DNA of 64,000 nucleotides from NCBI GenBank assembly GCA_034521755.1, contig JAXHMB010000004.1, positions 558,001 to 622,000 on the forward strand, given 5' to 3'. Positions 1 through 8,406 of this stretch are shown here, one piece after another. Position numbers and translations under genes: made by a program. The notes below the pieces were generated by a model. That model did not search any database and had not been told where the DNA came from. It saw only the letters and a program-made list of their open reading frames with translations. Source of the stretch: JAXHMB01 sp034521755. GTDB taxonomy: Bacteria; Bacteroidota; Rhodothermia; Balneolales; Balneolaceae. How positions within the stretch are numbered: the stretch's first letter is position 1; each line of letters starts with the position of its first letter.

Positions 1-624
1 ACCATGCTGGGCCTGGATATTAACTACGATTACTGCCGGGAAAATTTGTATAGGCTGTTGGATTTAGCCCGGGAAAAGGACCAATTTGTACGTATTGACA
101 TGGAGGGCTCTGACTACACTCAGGTGACCATCGATCTGTTTAAAGAAGCGTTTGAGGAATACGGCAAGCATGTGGGTATTGTCATCCAGGCGTACCTTCA
201 CAGAAGTAAACAAGACATTTCTGAGCTCGCAGAAATAGGGGCTGATGTACGCATCTGCAAAGGTGCATATAACGAACCGAAAGAAATAGCTATTCAGGAT
301 ATGTCGCAAATTCGGGAGGCCTATAAAGAATATGCAGGTATTCTAATGGAAAAGACCTCATATCCGCGTATTGCGACACATGACGATGAGCTTATTGACT
401 GGGTTAAAGAATACGCCGAGAAAAATGATATTGATAAATCCGGTTTTGAGTTTCAAATGCTGTATGGTTTGCGTCAGGATACGATGGAGGAAATGACGGA
501 GCAGGGATATAATGCTCGCATATATGTACCTTATGGAACCATGTGGTTTCCTTATTTCAAGCGGAGACTTACGGAGCGTAAAGAAAATATTTGGTTCGTA
601 CTAAGTACTATGTTTAAAAAGTAA
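1..624 (+). CDS. Proline dehydrogenase, C-terminal part (5' truncated by window edge)
   Basis: This frame is open from base 1, so the gene starts outside the window; the ATG at 4 is probably internal. About 207 residues remain, the C-terminal two thirds of a FAD-dependent proline dehydrogenase TIM barrel, which oxidises L-proline to pyrroline-5-carboxylate. Recognisable pieces are DMEGSDYTQ, YLHRSKQD, the RICKGAYNEP strand and the C-terminal YFKRRLTER helix, whose tyrosine and paired arginines bind the substrate carboxylate in PutA/ProDH enzymes. The protein ends shortly after that helix, as in single-domain ProDH, so there is no fused P5C dehydrogenase on this side. Family assignment is firm; the N-terminus cannot be judged. 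Confidence 0.9.
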   Translation, partial: TMLGLDINYDYCRENLYRLLDLAREKDQFVRIDMEGSDYTQVTIDLFKEAFEEYGKHVGIVIQAYLHRSKQDISELAEIGADVRICKGAYNEPKEIAIQDMSQIREAYKEYAGILMEKTSYPRIATHDDELIDWVKEYAEKNDIDKSGFEFQMLYGLRQDTMEEMTEQGYNARIYVPYGTMWFPYFKRRLTERKENIWFVLSTMFKK

Positions 625-729
625 AAGACAGAAGATGTGGTATTATACTTCTAGCTTTTTGCTTCTAGTATTTCCAATACTTTAAAGAGCAAACATTCAT
701 AACCACTGAACCCCTATTATTGGCAGAAC

Positions 730-1113
730 ATGCTCCAACTGATTAGCCAGCCTTCTACCAGCCGCATCCTTATTGCAGGGATTTTCTTGCTGATGGGTTT
801 ACTTCATTTTATACGTCCCGAACCCTTTATGAAAATTATGCCTGACTATATTCCCTGGCATAAGGCTATGGTTTATATCAGCGGAATAGCTGAATTGCTG
901 GGAGGCGCGGGAATGCTAATTGGGGAAACAAGAACAGCCGCGGGATATGGATTGATTATTCTGCTTTTCGCAGTATTTCCTGCCAATATTGATATGGCTC
1001 AGAAGGCGTTTCAACAATATGGGCTAACCTTGAGAACGTGGATTCTACTACTAAGGCTCCCGCTCCAATTTGTGTTAATGTATTGGATTTACTGGGCAGC
1101 GGTGGCCAGTTGA
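730..1113 (+). CDS. DoxX-like small integral membrane protein
   Basis: This 127-residue protein has about four hydrophobic helices (roughly residues 12-28, 45-63, 70-88 and 104-125). The first helix leads into FIRPEPFMKIMPDYIPWH and the second contains SGIAELLGGAGML. This pattern is typical of the DoxX/MauE-like membrane family, often linked to redox or quinone chemistry. No catalytic residue can be named and the exact role is unknown. It stands alone, about 105 bp after the proline dehydrogenase gene and 75 bp before the next gene remnant. No Shine-Dalgarno sequence is visible before the ATG. Confidence 0.75.
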   Translation: MLQLISQPSTSRILIAGIFLLMGLLHFIRPEPFMKIMPDYIPWHKAMVYISGIAELLGGAGMLIGETRTAAGYGLIILLFAVFPANIDMAQKAFQQYGLTLRTWILLLRLPLQFVLMYWIYWAAVAS

Positions 1114-1187
1114 ATGTAGACGGGAGGAAGTGAAAAGTGCTTACATTTTTACTGAAGCTATTAGGTTTGATTCTTAAATAGTGCTTA

Positions 1188-1401
1188 ATGAAACATTTCT
1201 TCAAAACATATAGCAAATATTTTCTTGCACTTAATGCTTGGGTGGGGTCGCATTGGCTTTGTTCATTCCGCTTCTGCGTGATTTCCATTTGGAGTCAGCG
1301 TTATTGGCGGCAATCATTGGCTGTTTCTGGGCAGGGATTTCGGCTTGTAGCACCATAGCAAGCGTACAGATATACACCGCGCACTGAATATTGCAGGTTA
1401 C
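1188..1401 (+). pseudogene. Frameshifted 5' end of the following membrane metallopeptidase gene
   Basis: Three consecutive reading frames encode what reads as one N-terminus. Frame 3 from the ATG at 1188 gives MKHFFKTYSKYFLALNAWVG. Frame 2 then continues with GVALALFIPLLRDFHLES and a second hydrophobic stretch ending near ISACSTIA. From about 1360, frame 1 gives KRTDIHRALNIAGYLYIF, which runs without a stop into the ORF called at 1402. Both shifts have the sense of a single lost base: one in the G run near 1240-1246 (tgggtgggg), the other near 1355-1362. They could be real mutations or assembly indels. No obvious -1 slippery heptamer is present, so programmed frameshifting is unlikely. Confidence 0.7.
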
Positions 1402-3330
1402 TTGTACATATTCAGCATACCATTGCTTGTACATACAATTATAAGTGATTGCTTTAGCACCAGTGGGCTTGGGTTTTGGTTGCTTTTACCTTTGCCCAGT
1501 GTATTTTTTGGATTTTCTATTGGCCGAGCACTTCGTTACTGGAATATGCCATATCGAAGATTATGTATTGTCATAATATTGCTTGCCATTTCTATTGGGG
1601 GTCTGTTGATTGAAATTTTCAACTTGCCCCAGGTTTACTTTTTTAATCATGTTTGGGGTTACTGGCCGGGACCTATTTATGATGAATCCGTCCAGCTTAC
1701 CGGCAGCCTGTTCTATTTTCGTGGCCTGACTTTATTTTGGGTTTTGTTATTCTGGTTTCTTCCCAATTTTTTAAAAGACAGGCAAACTCAATGGATCGTA
1801 CTGTTTTCGGTAATCGCTATTGCCTTCAGCTATGTCTATTTAAGCGAAGCTGGTATTATTTCTCCTCGAACTTATTTGAAGCAACAGCTCAAGGGTCAAG
1901 TTGACACCGAGCATTTTGAGATCTATTACGATTCAAGCCAATATACAGATTATGAAATTCAGCTTATTGCCAGGGAGCATGAATTCCATTATCAACAAAT
2001 TACAGAGAAACTGGATTTAGCCGAAGAGAATAGAAAGATCGAATCATATCTATACGGGCACCCCTGGCAAAAGAAGCAGCTTGTTGGTGCTAAGTTTACC
2101 AGCTATGTGCCGGTTTGGCTGGATCAAGATCAGCTGCATATTGCAAAGCAGCAAATTAAAGGAAGCCTGAAACATGAGCTTGTCCATGTGATGGCCAAAC
2201 AGTTTGGAAATAAGCTATTCAACGCCAGTTGGAGCATTGGGTTGATTGAAGGACTGGCTACAGCTGTAGATGGAGGACAATCAACCACTTCAACGCTTAA
2301 CCAGATTGTCTATGCTGAAAAACCACTTCCGGGCACGGATGAGATGGAGGCAACCCTCGACCCTCTTGGATTCTATGGCGGACGTTCTACAGTCAGCTAC
2401 ATTACTATGGGCTCTTTTGTGCAATACTTGCTTAATAATTATCCAGTCAACGATTTCAAAAAAGCGTACCGATCTGCAAGTATTTCGGACTCCTATAACA
2501 AAGCTCTCTCGGAATTGGTAGCAGAATGGAAGGAAAGTTTAAAAGATACAAAGTTAGATTCAACAGATGAAAGTCAGGCGCGTCAACTGTTTAGTATTCC
2601 TTCCTTGTTTGAAAAACAGTGTCCGCATGTCGTATCTGCTTTTGGTGAGGCATGGGATCATTATAATTACACATGGGCACAGGGTGATACTGCCAAAGCA
2701 CTAAAGCATTTAACAAAGGCTGTCGGCTTGCGCCCACAAAATCTCCGGGTAAAATCAGAATGGGTTTATCAAAGTCTTAAGGCCGGGGAATTATATCCTG
2801 TTCAATTTGAAGCGGCTCTTCAGGACTCCAGTGCAGAACTGCAAATGCTTTATGCCGATGCTTTTGCACTTGATGATGAGTTTGCTATTGCACAGAATCA
2901 TGTTGCAAAGGCAGCCATGTTAGTTAATCAGCAAAAAAATAATGAATTGAGCGATGCATTGGCAACGAGAACGGACTTATGGCAATGGAAACGTTATTTG
3001 GAGCTAACTTATAAGAACAAAAAATTGGAAGCAGAGGAATTTAAGAGGGTTTACTATCGTACTAAGATTCGAGCTATAGAAAAGGAAATTACAGATAAAA
3101 ACCCAGAAAATTTGACCATATATAGCCAAAGTCTGTTACCTTTGCCTATTGATGAAAAGTATATGCTGCAATACTTGTCAATGATCCATCACCTGGGATA
3201 TAATGGAGAGATTGAGCTGGCAGAAAAATGGATATTGAAATTGCAAGAAGAAAATCTGCGCCCTCGTCATAAGCAGTTACTGTCTGAAGAAAAGGGATGG
3301 ATAAATTTTCTGAAAGGATCGATAAATTAA
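1402..3330 (+). CDS. Putative membrane-anchored gluzincin metallopeptidase with TPR-like C-terminus
   Basis: The longest uninterrupted part of the gene is 642 codons; the true N-terminus lies upstream in other frames. Residues 1-150 hold several transmembrane helices. The periplasmic part begins near QVDTEHFEIYYDSS and contains KHELVHVMA, an HExxH zinc site, with a downstream EGLATAVDGG whose glutamate fits the third ligand of gluzincin proteases. A YGGRSTVSYITMGSFVQYL stretch follows, as in M1/M61-like folds. The last 250 residues are helical and TPR-like (GDTAKALKHLTKAVGLRPQN). The substrate is unknown. The next gene starts 2 bp after the stop, so the two are probably cotranscribed. The ATG at 1402 is just the first in-frame start after the frameshift. 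Confidence 0.6.
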   Translation: MYIFSIPLLVHTIISDCFSTSGLGFWLLLPLPSVFFGFSIGRALRYWNMPYRRLCIVIILLAISIGGLLIEIFNLPQVYFFNHVWGYWPGPIYDESVQLTGSLFYFRGLTLFWVLLFWFLPNFLKDRQTQWIVLFSVIAIAFSYVYLSEAGIISPRTYLKQQLKGQVDTEHFEIYYDSSQYTDYEIQLIAREHEFHYQQITEKLDLAEENRKIESYLYGHPWQKKQLVGAKFTSYVPVWLDQDQLHIAKQQIKGSLKHELVHVMAKQFGNKLFNASWSIGLIEGLATAVDGGQSTTSTLNQIVYAEKPLPGTDEMEATLDPLGFYGGRSTVSYITMGSFVQYLLNNYPVNDFKKAYRSASISDSYNKALSELVAEWKESLKDTKLDSTDESQARQLFSIPSLFEKQCPHVVSAFGEAWDHYNYTWAQGDTAKALKHLTKAVGLRPQNLRVKSEWVYQSLKAGELYPVQFEAALQDSSAELQMLYADAFALDDEFAIAQNHVAKAAMLVNQQKNNELSDALATRTDLWQWKRYLELTYKNKKLEAEEFKRVYYRTKIRAIEKEITDKNPENLTIYSQSLLPLPIDEKYMLQYLSMIHHLGYNGEIELAEKWILKLQEENLRPRHKQLLSEEKGWINFLKGSIN

Positions 3331-3332
3331 AT

Positions 3333-3893
3333 ATGTCAGAACATCAACAAGAATATACGCTGGGTGGCATGGAGGCCAACCTCAAAAGCTTGGCTATCAT
3401 CATTCCTTTGGTTTTCATTATGGTTTTTAGTTATCAATTCTTATGGGGTTGGGAAAAGACAGCTACTGACCTATCATTTTTATTTAGTGACTACCTGCTG
3501 TTGTTTTTAAGTTTAGTACTAGGAACTATAGCACATGAACTTTTACACGGGGCTGTCTGGTTGGTGGCTTCCGGCTTGTCATGGGGAGATATGCACTTTG
3601 GGTTTAACTGGAAAGCGATTGCCCCTTATGCTCACTGTAACAAACCTATGGCTGTGAAAGCCTATAGAAGAGGGGTTCTTGCACCGGGACTGATATTGGG
3701 TATATTTCCCTTTGTCTTGGGTATGATATTGGGGCAGTCTTTTTTAACCGGTTTTGGCTTTATTTTTACCCTGGTTGCCGGAGGAGACTTTCTGATGTTG
3801 TGGGTAATTCGTAATGTTTGCAAGAGTAAGCACGTCCAAGATCATCCCAGCCTAGTGGGATGTATAGTAACAAATAATATTGAAATGCAGTAA
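3333..3893 (+). CDS. DUF3267-like integral membrane putative zinc peptidase
   Basis: About 186 residues starting at MSEHQQEYTLGGMEA. The ATG at 3333 is preferred over an in-frame start at 3297, which would overlap the upstream gene; 3333 lies directly after its TAA. There are four to five transmembrane segments. The second carries GTIAHELLHGAVW, an HExxH motif inside a membrane helix. A later DHPSLVGC near the C-terminus is typical of DUF3267 proteins, considered putative zincins related to site-2 proteases. The substrate is unknown. It sits between a larger membrane metallopeptidase and a nitroreductase in a tightly packed run of four genes (about 1188-5164). Confidence 0.7.
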   Translation: MSEHQQEYTLGGMEANLKSLAIIIPLVFIMVFSYQFLWGWEKTATDLSFLFSDYLLLFLSLVLGTIAHELLHGAVWLVASGLSWGDMHFGFNWKAIAPYAHCNKPMAVKAYRRGVLAPGLILGIFPFVLGMILGQSFLTGFGFIFTLVAGGDFLMLWVIRNVCKSKHVQDHPSLVGCIVTNNIEMQ

Positions 3894-4565
3894 GTGATGA
3901 ATAAGTACAAATTTGTACCGCACGACGATTATAAGGAATATCCTGTTGAAGAAATGAGAGAGCGGGCTAAAAGTTTTTATCAGGATCTTAAAAGACGCAG
4001 GACCATTCGCGACTTCTCTGAAAGAAAACCGCCCCGGGAAGTGATAGAAGATTGTCTTCTTGCTGCGGGAACAGCCCCCAATGGTGCTAACATGCAGCCG
4101 TGGCATTTTGTAGTGATAGAAAGCCGGGATATTAAAGAGCAGATCAGAGAAGCTGCCGAAGAGGAGGAGAAAGAATTTTACGAGCGGCGCGCAACGGAAG
4201 AATGGTTGAAAGCATTGGAGCCGTTGGGCACAGATGAAAAAAAGCCTTTTTTGGAAGAGGCACCTTATTTGATAGCCATATTTTCTGAGAGTTATGGATT
4301 GACAGAAGATGGTGAAAAAGTGCGCAATTACTATGTAAAAGAATCCGTTGGTATTGCTACTGGCATGCTCATTACGGCTATTCATAACGCGGGATTGGCT
4401 TCCCTAACCCATACGCCCAGCCCTATGGGATTCTTGAACAATATCTTGGATCGTCCCGATAATGAGCGTCCTTTTCTATTACTTGTGGTAGGATATCCCA
4501 AGGATGATGTGAAAGTTCCCAACATTACAAAAAAACCACTGGAAGAAATAGCTACCTTTAAGTGA
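3894..4565 (+). CDS. Nitroreductase family protein, iodotyrosine deiodinase-like
   Basis: A 223-residue FMN-dependent nitroreductase. The N-terminal RRRTIRDFSERKPPREVI, then AGTAPNGANMQPWHFVVI, is the FMN-binding signature of the group containing iodotyrosine deiodinase and BluB-like enzymes. YVKESVGIATGMLI and LASLTHTPSPMGF are the later dimer and flavin segments. It probably reduces small aromatic or quinone-like substrates with NAD(P)H; the real substrate is unknown. A GTG at 3894 and an ATG at 3897 are adjacent starts, immediately after the stop of the preceding gene. The stop overlaps the next gene (TGATG), which implies translational coupling. Confidence 0.85.
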   Translation: MMNKYKFVPHDDYKEYPVEEMRERAKSFYQDLKRRRTIRDFSERKPPREVIEDCLLAAGTAPNGANMQPWHFVVIESRDIKEQIREAAEEEEKEFYERRATEEWLKALEPLGTDEKKPFLEEAPYLIAIFSESYGLTEDGEKVRNYYVKESVGIATGMLITAIHNAGLASLTHTPSPMGFLNNILDRPDNERPFLLLVVGYPKDDVKVPNITKKPLEEIATFK

Positions 4566-5164
4566 TGAAAGAAAGCAAAGGTATAAACTGGAAAAAAGAA
4601 GCCCTGAACTGGGCAGGAATTATTGGCATTATCGCATTGCTGTATGTTACCGGTTGGCATAAACCAATATCAGCAACCTTGCAGCGAGCCATTCTTTGGA
4701 CAGGTATTATTCAGGCAGATACTGAACTGCCCGAATCGGAGCAAACAAAAGTAGATTACAATATGCCGCTGGTGACTCTTGATGGGAAAAAAGCCAACTT
4801 AAATCAGTTTAGAGGGAAAGTCATTTTTTTAAACTATTGGGCAACCTGGTGTCCGCCGTGCATAGCTGAAATGCCAAGCATTCAGGAGCTGTATGAAACA
4901 TATAAACAGAACCCGGATGTTGCTTTTGTAATGATTAATCTCGATGAAAATGTAGAAAAAGCAAAGAGTTTTTTAGAAAATAAGAAATATACTTTTGGCA
5001 GCTACAGGCGGAATGGCAGAACCCCACCGGTATTCAGAAGCAGTATAATTCCTACTACATTTGTCATTAGCAAAGAAGGCAAGCTTGTAGCAAAGAAGAG
5101 GGGAATGGCCAATTACAATACTGTTAAATTCCGATCTTTTTTTAAATCATTGTTAAATAATTAG
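4565..5164 (+). CDS. TlpA-like membrane-anchored thioredoxin
   Basis: A protein of 199 residues with one N-terminal membrane anchor (about residues 13-32) and a periplasmic thioredoxin fold. The active site is WATWCPPCIAEMPS, a CPPC-type redox centre found in TlpA/ResA proteins. The cis-proline region reads SIIPTTFVIS. It probably reduces or oxidises periplasmic disulfides, perhaps in cytochrome c maturation, but nothing nearby fixes the partner. The ATG at 4565 overlaps the TGA of the nitroreductase gene; an in-frame GTG lies 3 bp upstream. Last gene of the packed run. Confidence 0.85.
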   Translation: MKESKGINWKKEALNWAGIIGIIALLYVTGWHKPISATLQRAILWTGIIQADTELPESEQTKVDYNMPLVTLDGKKANLNQFRGKVIFLNYWATWCPPCIAEMPSIQELYETYKQNPDVAFVMINLDENVEKAKSFLENKKYTFGSYRRNGRTPPVFRSSIIPTTFVISKEGKLVAKKRGMANYNTVKFRSFFKSLLNN

Positions 5165-5215
5165 TATCCTTACTAAATGGTTTAAGACTGGGCAATTCCA
5201 TGAATAAAAGCGGGT

Positions 5216-6988
5216 ATGATGAAAAATATCCTTAGAGAAGATATTACCGAACAGTTTGGAAAAATTATTGAAGTTCTGCAAGATGGATATATTCTGGCAG
5301 ATAGAGAAGGAAATATCATAGATGTTAATTCGGCCTACTGTGATATTACAGGATATGATAAAGAAGAACTCCTTTCCATGAACCTAAGCCAGCTTCGTAA
5401 TGAGAAGGATATTGGATCTGGCTATCAAGAGAAATTTTTTAGCAAGGTGGTAAAAAACGAGAGTACTGAATTTGAAATACAGCATATCACCAAAGATGGC
5501 AGGAAAGTAGATCTTTCGGGTAGCGCTACTGTAACAAAAGTTAAGGGAGAAATCTACATTGCCGAATTTCTACGCAACGTAACAAAGAGAAAAGAAGAAC
5601 AGCAGGCAAAGAAAAAGCTTGAAGAAAGTGAGCAACGATTTAAATCGTTATTTGAGCACAATCCCAATCCGGTATATTATTTCGACCTGGAAGGTAATTT
5701 TCAGGGTTGTAATGATAAAATGGTAACATTTACCGGATACAGCAGAGAGGAAATATTGAGTCTGGGATTTGAAGATTTTGTATTAGAAGAAGATTTGGAA
5801 CGTACATGGCACCATTTTAAAAAAGCTGCAGAGGGTACCCCCGGAGAATATGAAATATTGGTGGAGGTTAAAGATGGAATAAAAGATATCCGGGTTACGA
5901 AATTTCCTAAATATGAAGGTGACGATATTACCGGCGTGTTTGGCATTTTGCAGGATATCACGGAAGAACAGCAGGCAAAGAAAAAGCTCAAAAAAAACGA
6001 GCAACGGTGGCAGCACTTGGTAGAAAATAATCCACAGCCTGTGCAGGTAACCGTAGATGGAGAAATTGTATTTATAAATCAGGCTGGGGCAACATTATAT
6101 GGGGTAGAATCACCAAAGGAGATTACCGGTATATCGGTATTCGAATTCAGCTATCCTGGATATGAGGAAAAAATCAGGGAGCGAAAGCATAAATTGGAGA
6201 ACGGAATTGATGTGGACAATATACACGAGCATAAAATAGTTCGAGTGGACGGAGAGTCCCGATTTGTGGAAGTACATTCCATACCTATTGAATATCAGGG
6301 TAAAAAGGCTATACAAACAGTACTAACAGACATTACGGAGCGAAAGAAGCAGAAAAAAATTATTCAGGATTCACTGCAGGAAAAGGAAGTACTCTTAAAA
6401 GAGATTCATCACCGGGTGAAAAACAATATGGCGGTTGTTTCGGGATTGTTGCAGCTTCAAGCAATGAATACAGATAATGATCAGCTGGCAGAAATGTTGA
6501 AAGAAAGTCAGCTTCGCATTTATTCTATGGCCATGATTCACGAAAAACTCTACCAAACAGAGACCCTTTCTGACATTAATGTTGAAAAATATATTAAGGA
6601 ATTGGTGGAAGTTATTAAGGATACTGTTATAGAAGAGAATATGGATGTCAGCATATCATATAATATTGATGATCTGACGCTGGATATCAATCAAGCCATA
6701 CCCTGTGCACTTATTTTAAATGAGTTGGTTGTAAACTGTTTTAAACATGCTTTTTCAGAGGTGAAACAGGGGCAAATAACAATCATATTGCAGGAAAAGG
6801 ATGGTCAAGTTAGACTAAAAGTGCGGGACAATGGTAAAGGACTACCGGAAGATTTCGATATCAATGAATTCCAAACATTGGGTATGTCTCTTATCCAGAC
6901 ACTAACTGCACAACTAGAAGGAGAGGTTGGATGTTTAGAAAATACAGAAGGGACTGAGTTTATTGTTGAATTTCCGGTTACAGAATAG
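5216..6988 (+). CDS. Triple-PAS sensor histidine kinase (HisKA_2 type)
   Basis: A cytosolic-looking 590-residue kinase with no membrane segment. It has three PAS domains (about residues 12-125, 140-255 and 265-375), each joined by charged linkers such as QAKKKLEESEQRF, which occurs twice in near-identical form. A HisKA_2 dimerisation domain follows, with the phospho-acceptor in EIHHRVKNNMAVV (about residue 395), then a HATPase with LNELVVNCFKHAF as N box and DNGKGLP as G box. No response regulator is adjacent, so the partner is unknown. The stop lies only 5 bp from the convergent tyrA stop, with no terminator in between. Confidence 0.9.
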   Translation: MMKNILREDITEQFGKIIEVLQDGYILADREGNIIDVNSAYCDITGYDKEELLSMNLSQLRNEKDIGSGYQEKFFSKVVKNESTEFEIQHITKDGRKVDLSGSATVTKVKGEIYIAEFLRNVTKRKEEQQAKKKLEESEQRFKSLFEHNPNPVYYFDLEGNFQGCNDKMVTFTGYSREEILSLGFEDFVLEEDLERTWHHFKKAAEGTPGEYEILVEVKDGIKDIRVTKFPKYEGDDITGVFGILQDITEEQQAKKKLKKNEQRWQHLVENNPQPVQVTVDGEIVFINQAGATLYGVESPKEITGISVFEFSYPGYEEKIRERKHKLENGIDVDNIHEHKIVRVDGESRFVEVHSIPIEYQGKKAIQTVLTDITERKKQKKIIQDSLQEKEVLLKEIHHRVKNNMAVVSGLLQLQAMNTDNDQLAEMLKESQLRIYSMAMIHEKLYQTETLSDINVEKYIKELVEVIKDTVIEENMDVSISYNIDDLTLDINQAIPCALILNELVVNCFKHAFSEVKQGQITIILQEKDGQVRLKVRDNGKGLPEDFDINEFQTLGMSLIQTLTAQLEGEVGCLENTEGTEFIVEFPVTE

Positions 6989-6993
6989 TTTTC

Positions 6994-8136
6994 TCAGGCA
7001 AAACGATCAGCCAACCGGTTGATCAAATATCCGCTCTCTTCGAGGGCTTGGCTGGCAAAACTTCCAAAGAAGTCGGTTACCGCTTCAAATTCTTTGATAA
7101 AGCCTTCCTTGTCATCCTCTTTTACCATTTGAGCAAGCTTTTCGTTGTGCTCGATAAACTTTAGCAGCAATTCCCGGCGTTCTTTATTGGCAAAAACGAT
7201 ATCGGCATAAAGCTCAGCACTCTGGGCAAAAATTCGTCCGGTCATCATAATCTCGGCACGATAGATAGGACTAGAGTAGTCGAGAATGTCTTTTGGCTTC
7301 AAATCATAGGTTTTCATAAATGAACCGTGTAAGAGGGCAACGAAGTGGCGAAGCCCCTGCACCATATGCATCACGTGATCGTGTTTCTCGGCATCAGCCT
7401 TAATGACGCGCATGCCCCATAATCGACATTGTTCGGCTACCCATGATGTTTCTGCTTCATCTCGTACCGGACAGTATACCATCAGCTGCTTTGATAGGTT
7501 TTGAACATCAGGTCCATGCATGGGGTGCAATCCCAGCACAGGTCCGGAGTGGGCTTCTTTCATGGCCTCAATAGGGGTAGACTTATTGCTGGTGAAGTCT
7601 GCTAGAATAGTATTTTCATCCAGCTTTGGTGCAAGTCTGTTAATAACATCAACGGTTACATTGATGGGTACAGAGACAATAGCCAGGTCCAGCTTTGGAG
7701 CAACAGCTTCCAGTTCATGCCAGTTGTGCTTATCAATTTTGTATACATGGTGGCCGGTCTGTTCGGCGATACGAGAATATAAACTTCCCATCCCTCCTTT
7801 GGCACCGACAATGAGGATATGTTTGGGTTCTTCGGTGGCGCTTGGGAACTTGTTTGTAGACTGACTGGCTCTTGATGCAGCCATGATCATGCGCAAAAAA
7901 TCTTCGGCCCAGTCTGCATCCAGCCCATGCTCGCTGGCCATATTTCTGAACGCAATGGTTTTTTCATCTTCTCGTTGTGGAGCAAAAATAGGCAGCTGAT
8001 TCTCTACCTTTTTATCGATGACTTGTTGCACAATTTTTTTTCGCTCAGTCAATAAATCAATAATCTGTTTATCAATCTGATCAATGCGATTGCGCTGTGG
8101 ATTGAGTTCTTTTTCTTTTGGAGACATAAAAGTCAT
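6994..8136 (-). CDS. tyrA: Bifunctional chorismate mutase / prephenate dehydrogenase (T-protein)
   Basis: A fusion enzyme of about 380 residues for tyrosine synthesis. Residues 10-95 form an AroQ-type chorismate mutase (RNRIDQIDKQIIDLLTERKK, then PIFAPQRE). The rest is an NAD-dependent prephenate dehydrogenase with a nucleotide-binding IVGAKGGMGSLYSR loop, GLHPMHGPD and LRHFVALLHG. The order and motifs resemble the enterobacterial T-protein, unlike the monofunctional enzymes common elsewhere. ATG starts exist at 8136 and 8127; a TTG at 8145 looks spurious. A strong 15-bp hairpin lies about 11 bp before the 8136 start. Convergent with the upstream histidine kinase gene. Confidence 0.93.
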   Translation of the reverse strand: MTFMSPKEKELNPQRNRIDQIDKQIIDLLTERKKIVQQVIDKKVENQLPIFAPQREDEKTIAFRNMASEHGLDADWAEDFLRMIMAASRASQSTNKFPSATEEPKHILIVGAKGGMGSLYSRIAEQTGHHVYKIDKHNWHELEAVAPKLDLAIVSVPINVTVDVINRLAPKLDENTILADFTSNKSTPIEAMKEAHSGPVLGLHPMHGPDVQNLSKQLMVYCPVRDEAETSWVAEQCRLWGMRVIKADAEKHDHVMHMVQGLRHFVALLHGSFMKTYDLKPKDILDYSSPIYRAEIMMTGRIFAQSAELYADIVFANKERRELLLKFIEHNEKLAQMVKEDDKEGFIKEFEAVTDFFGSFASQALEESGYLINRLADRFA

Positions 8137-8146
8137 GTTTATCAAT

Positions 8147-8191
8147 AAGTTATATCGATCCGCCTGCTGGAGGATCGATATAACTTTTTTT
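8147..8191 (+). terminator. Hairpin plus T-run in the tyrA leader, oriented for + strand termination
   Basis: The arms AAGTTATATCGATCC (8147-8161) and GGATCGATATAACTT (8172-8186) are perfect complements around a 10-nt loop. T residues continue to 8191 on the plus strand. This is a strong intrinsic terminator for rightward transcription, the only one I see after the histidine kinase gene at 5216-6988. On the minus strand it would be a leader hairpin just before tyrA, without a T tail. Confidence 0.6.
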
Positions 8192-8311
8192 AGAAAGTTA
8201 TTTCAATTGCCCTAAAAATATGTGATTTTTGGTGAATGATAACAGCTATTTTACGTTTTATGATAATTAGTTCATTTCATAAGCAAAGACAAAAAAATCG
8301 TTGTCTTCTGA

Positions 8312-8337
8312 TGGCTGTCAGCTGACAGCTCTCAGCA
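8312..8337. repeat. AGCTGACAGCT palindromic repeat, copy 1
   Basis: The segment contains GGCTGTCAGCTGACAGCT followed by CTCAGC and is nearly self-complementary. The same words (GCTGACAGC, AGCTCTCAG or their complements) occur at 49856-49934 and 59088-59155, so this is a dispersed intergenic repeat. It lies in the 270-bp spacer between tyrA and uvrB. The rest of that spacer is AT-rich and presumably holds the uvrB promoter. Confidence 0.6.
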
Positions 8338-8406
8338 CATTTTCATAGCAATTTATTGAGTTATTCTAGCTCGTTCTTTTTTAAAGTCTTAAAAATTTAG
8401 ACGTAC

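Noticed and set aside
1188..1401. Programmed ribosomal frameshifting for the metallopeptidase
   Set aside because: Two successive shifts with no slippery heptamer or obvious stimulatory structure; mutation or sequence error is simpler.
8147..8186. Tyrosine-responsive attenuator or T-box before tyrA
   Set aside because: Only one hairpin, no leader peptide or T-box sequence, and the T run is on the wrong strand for attenuating tyrA.
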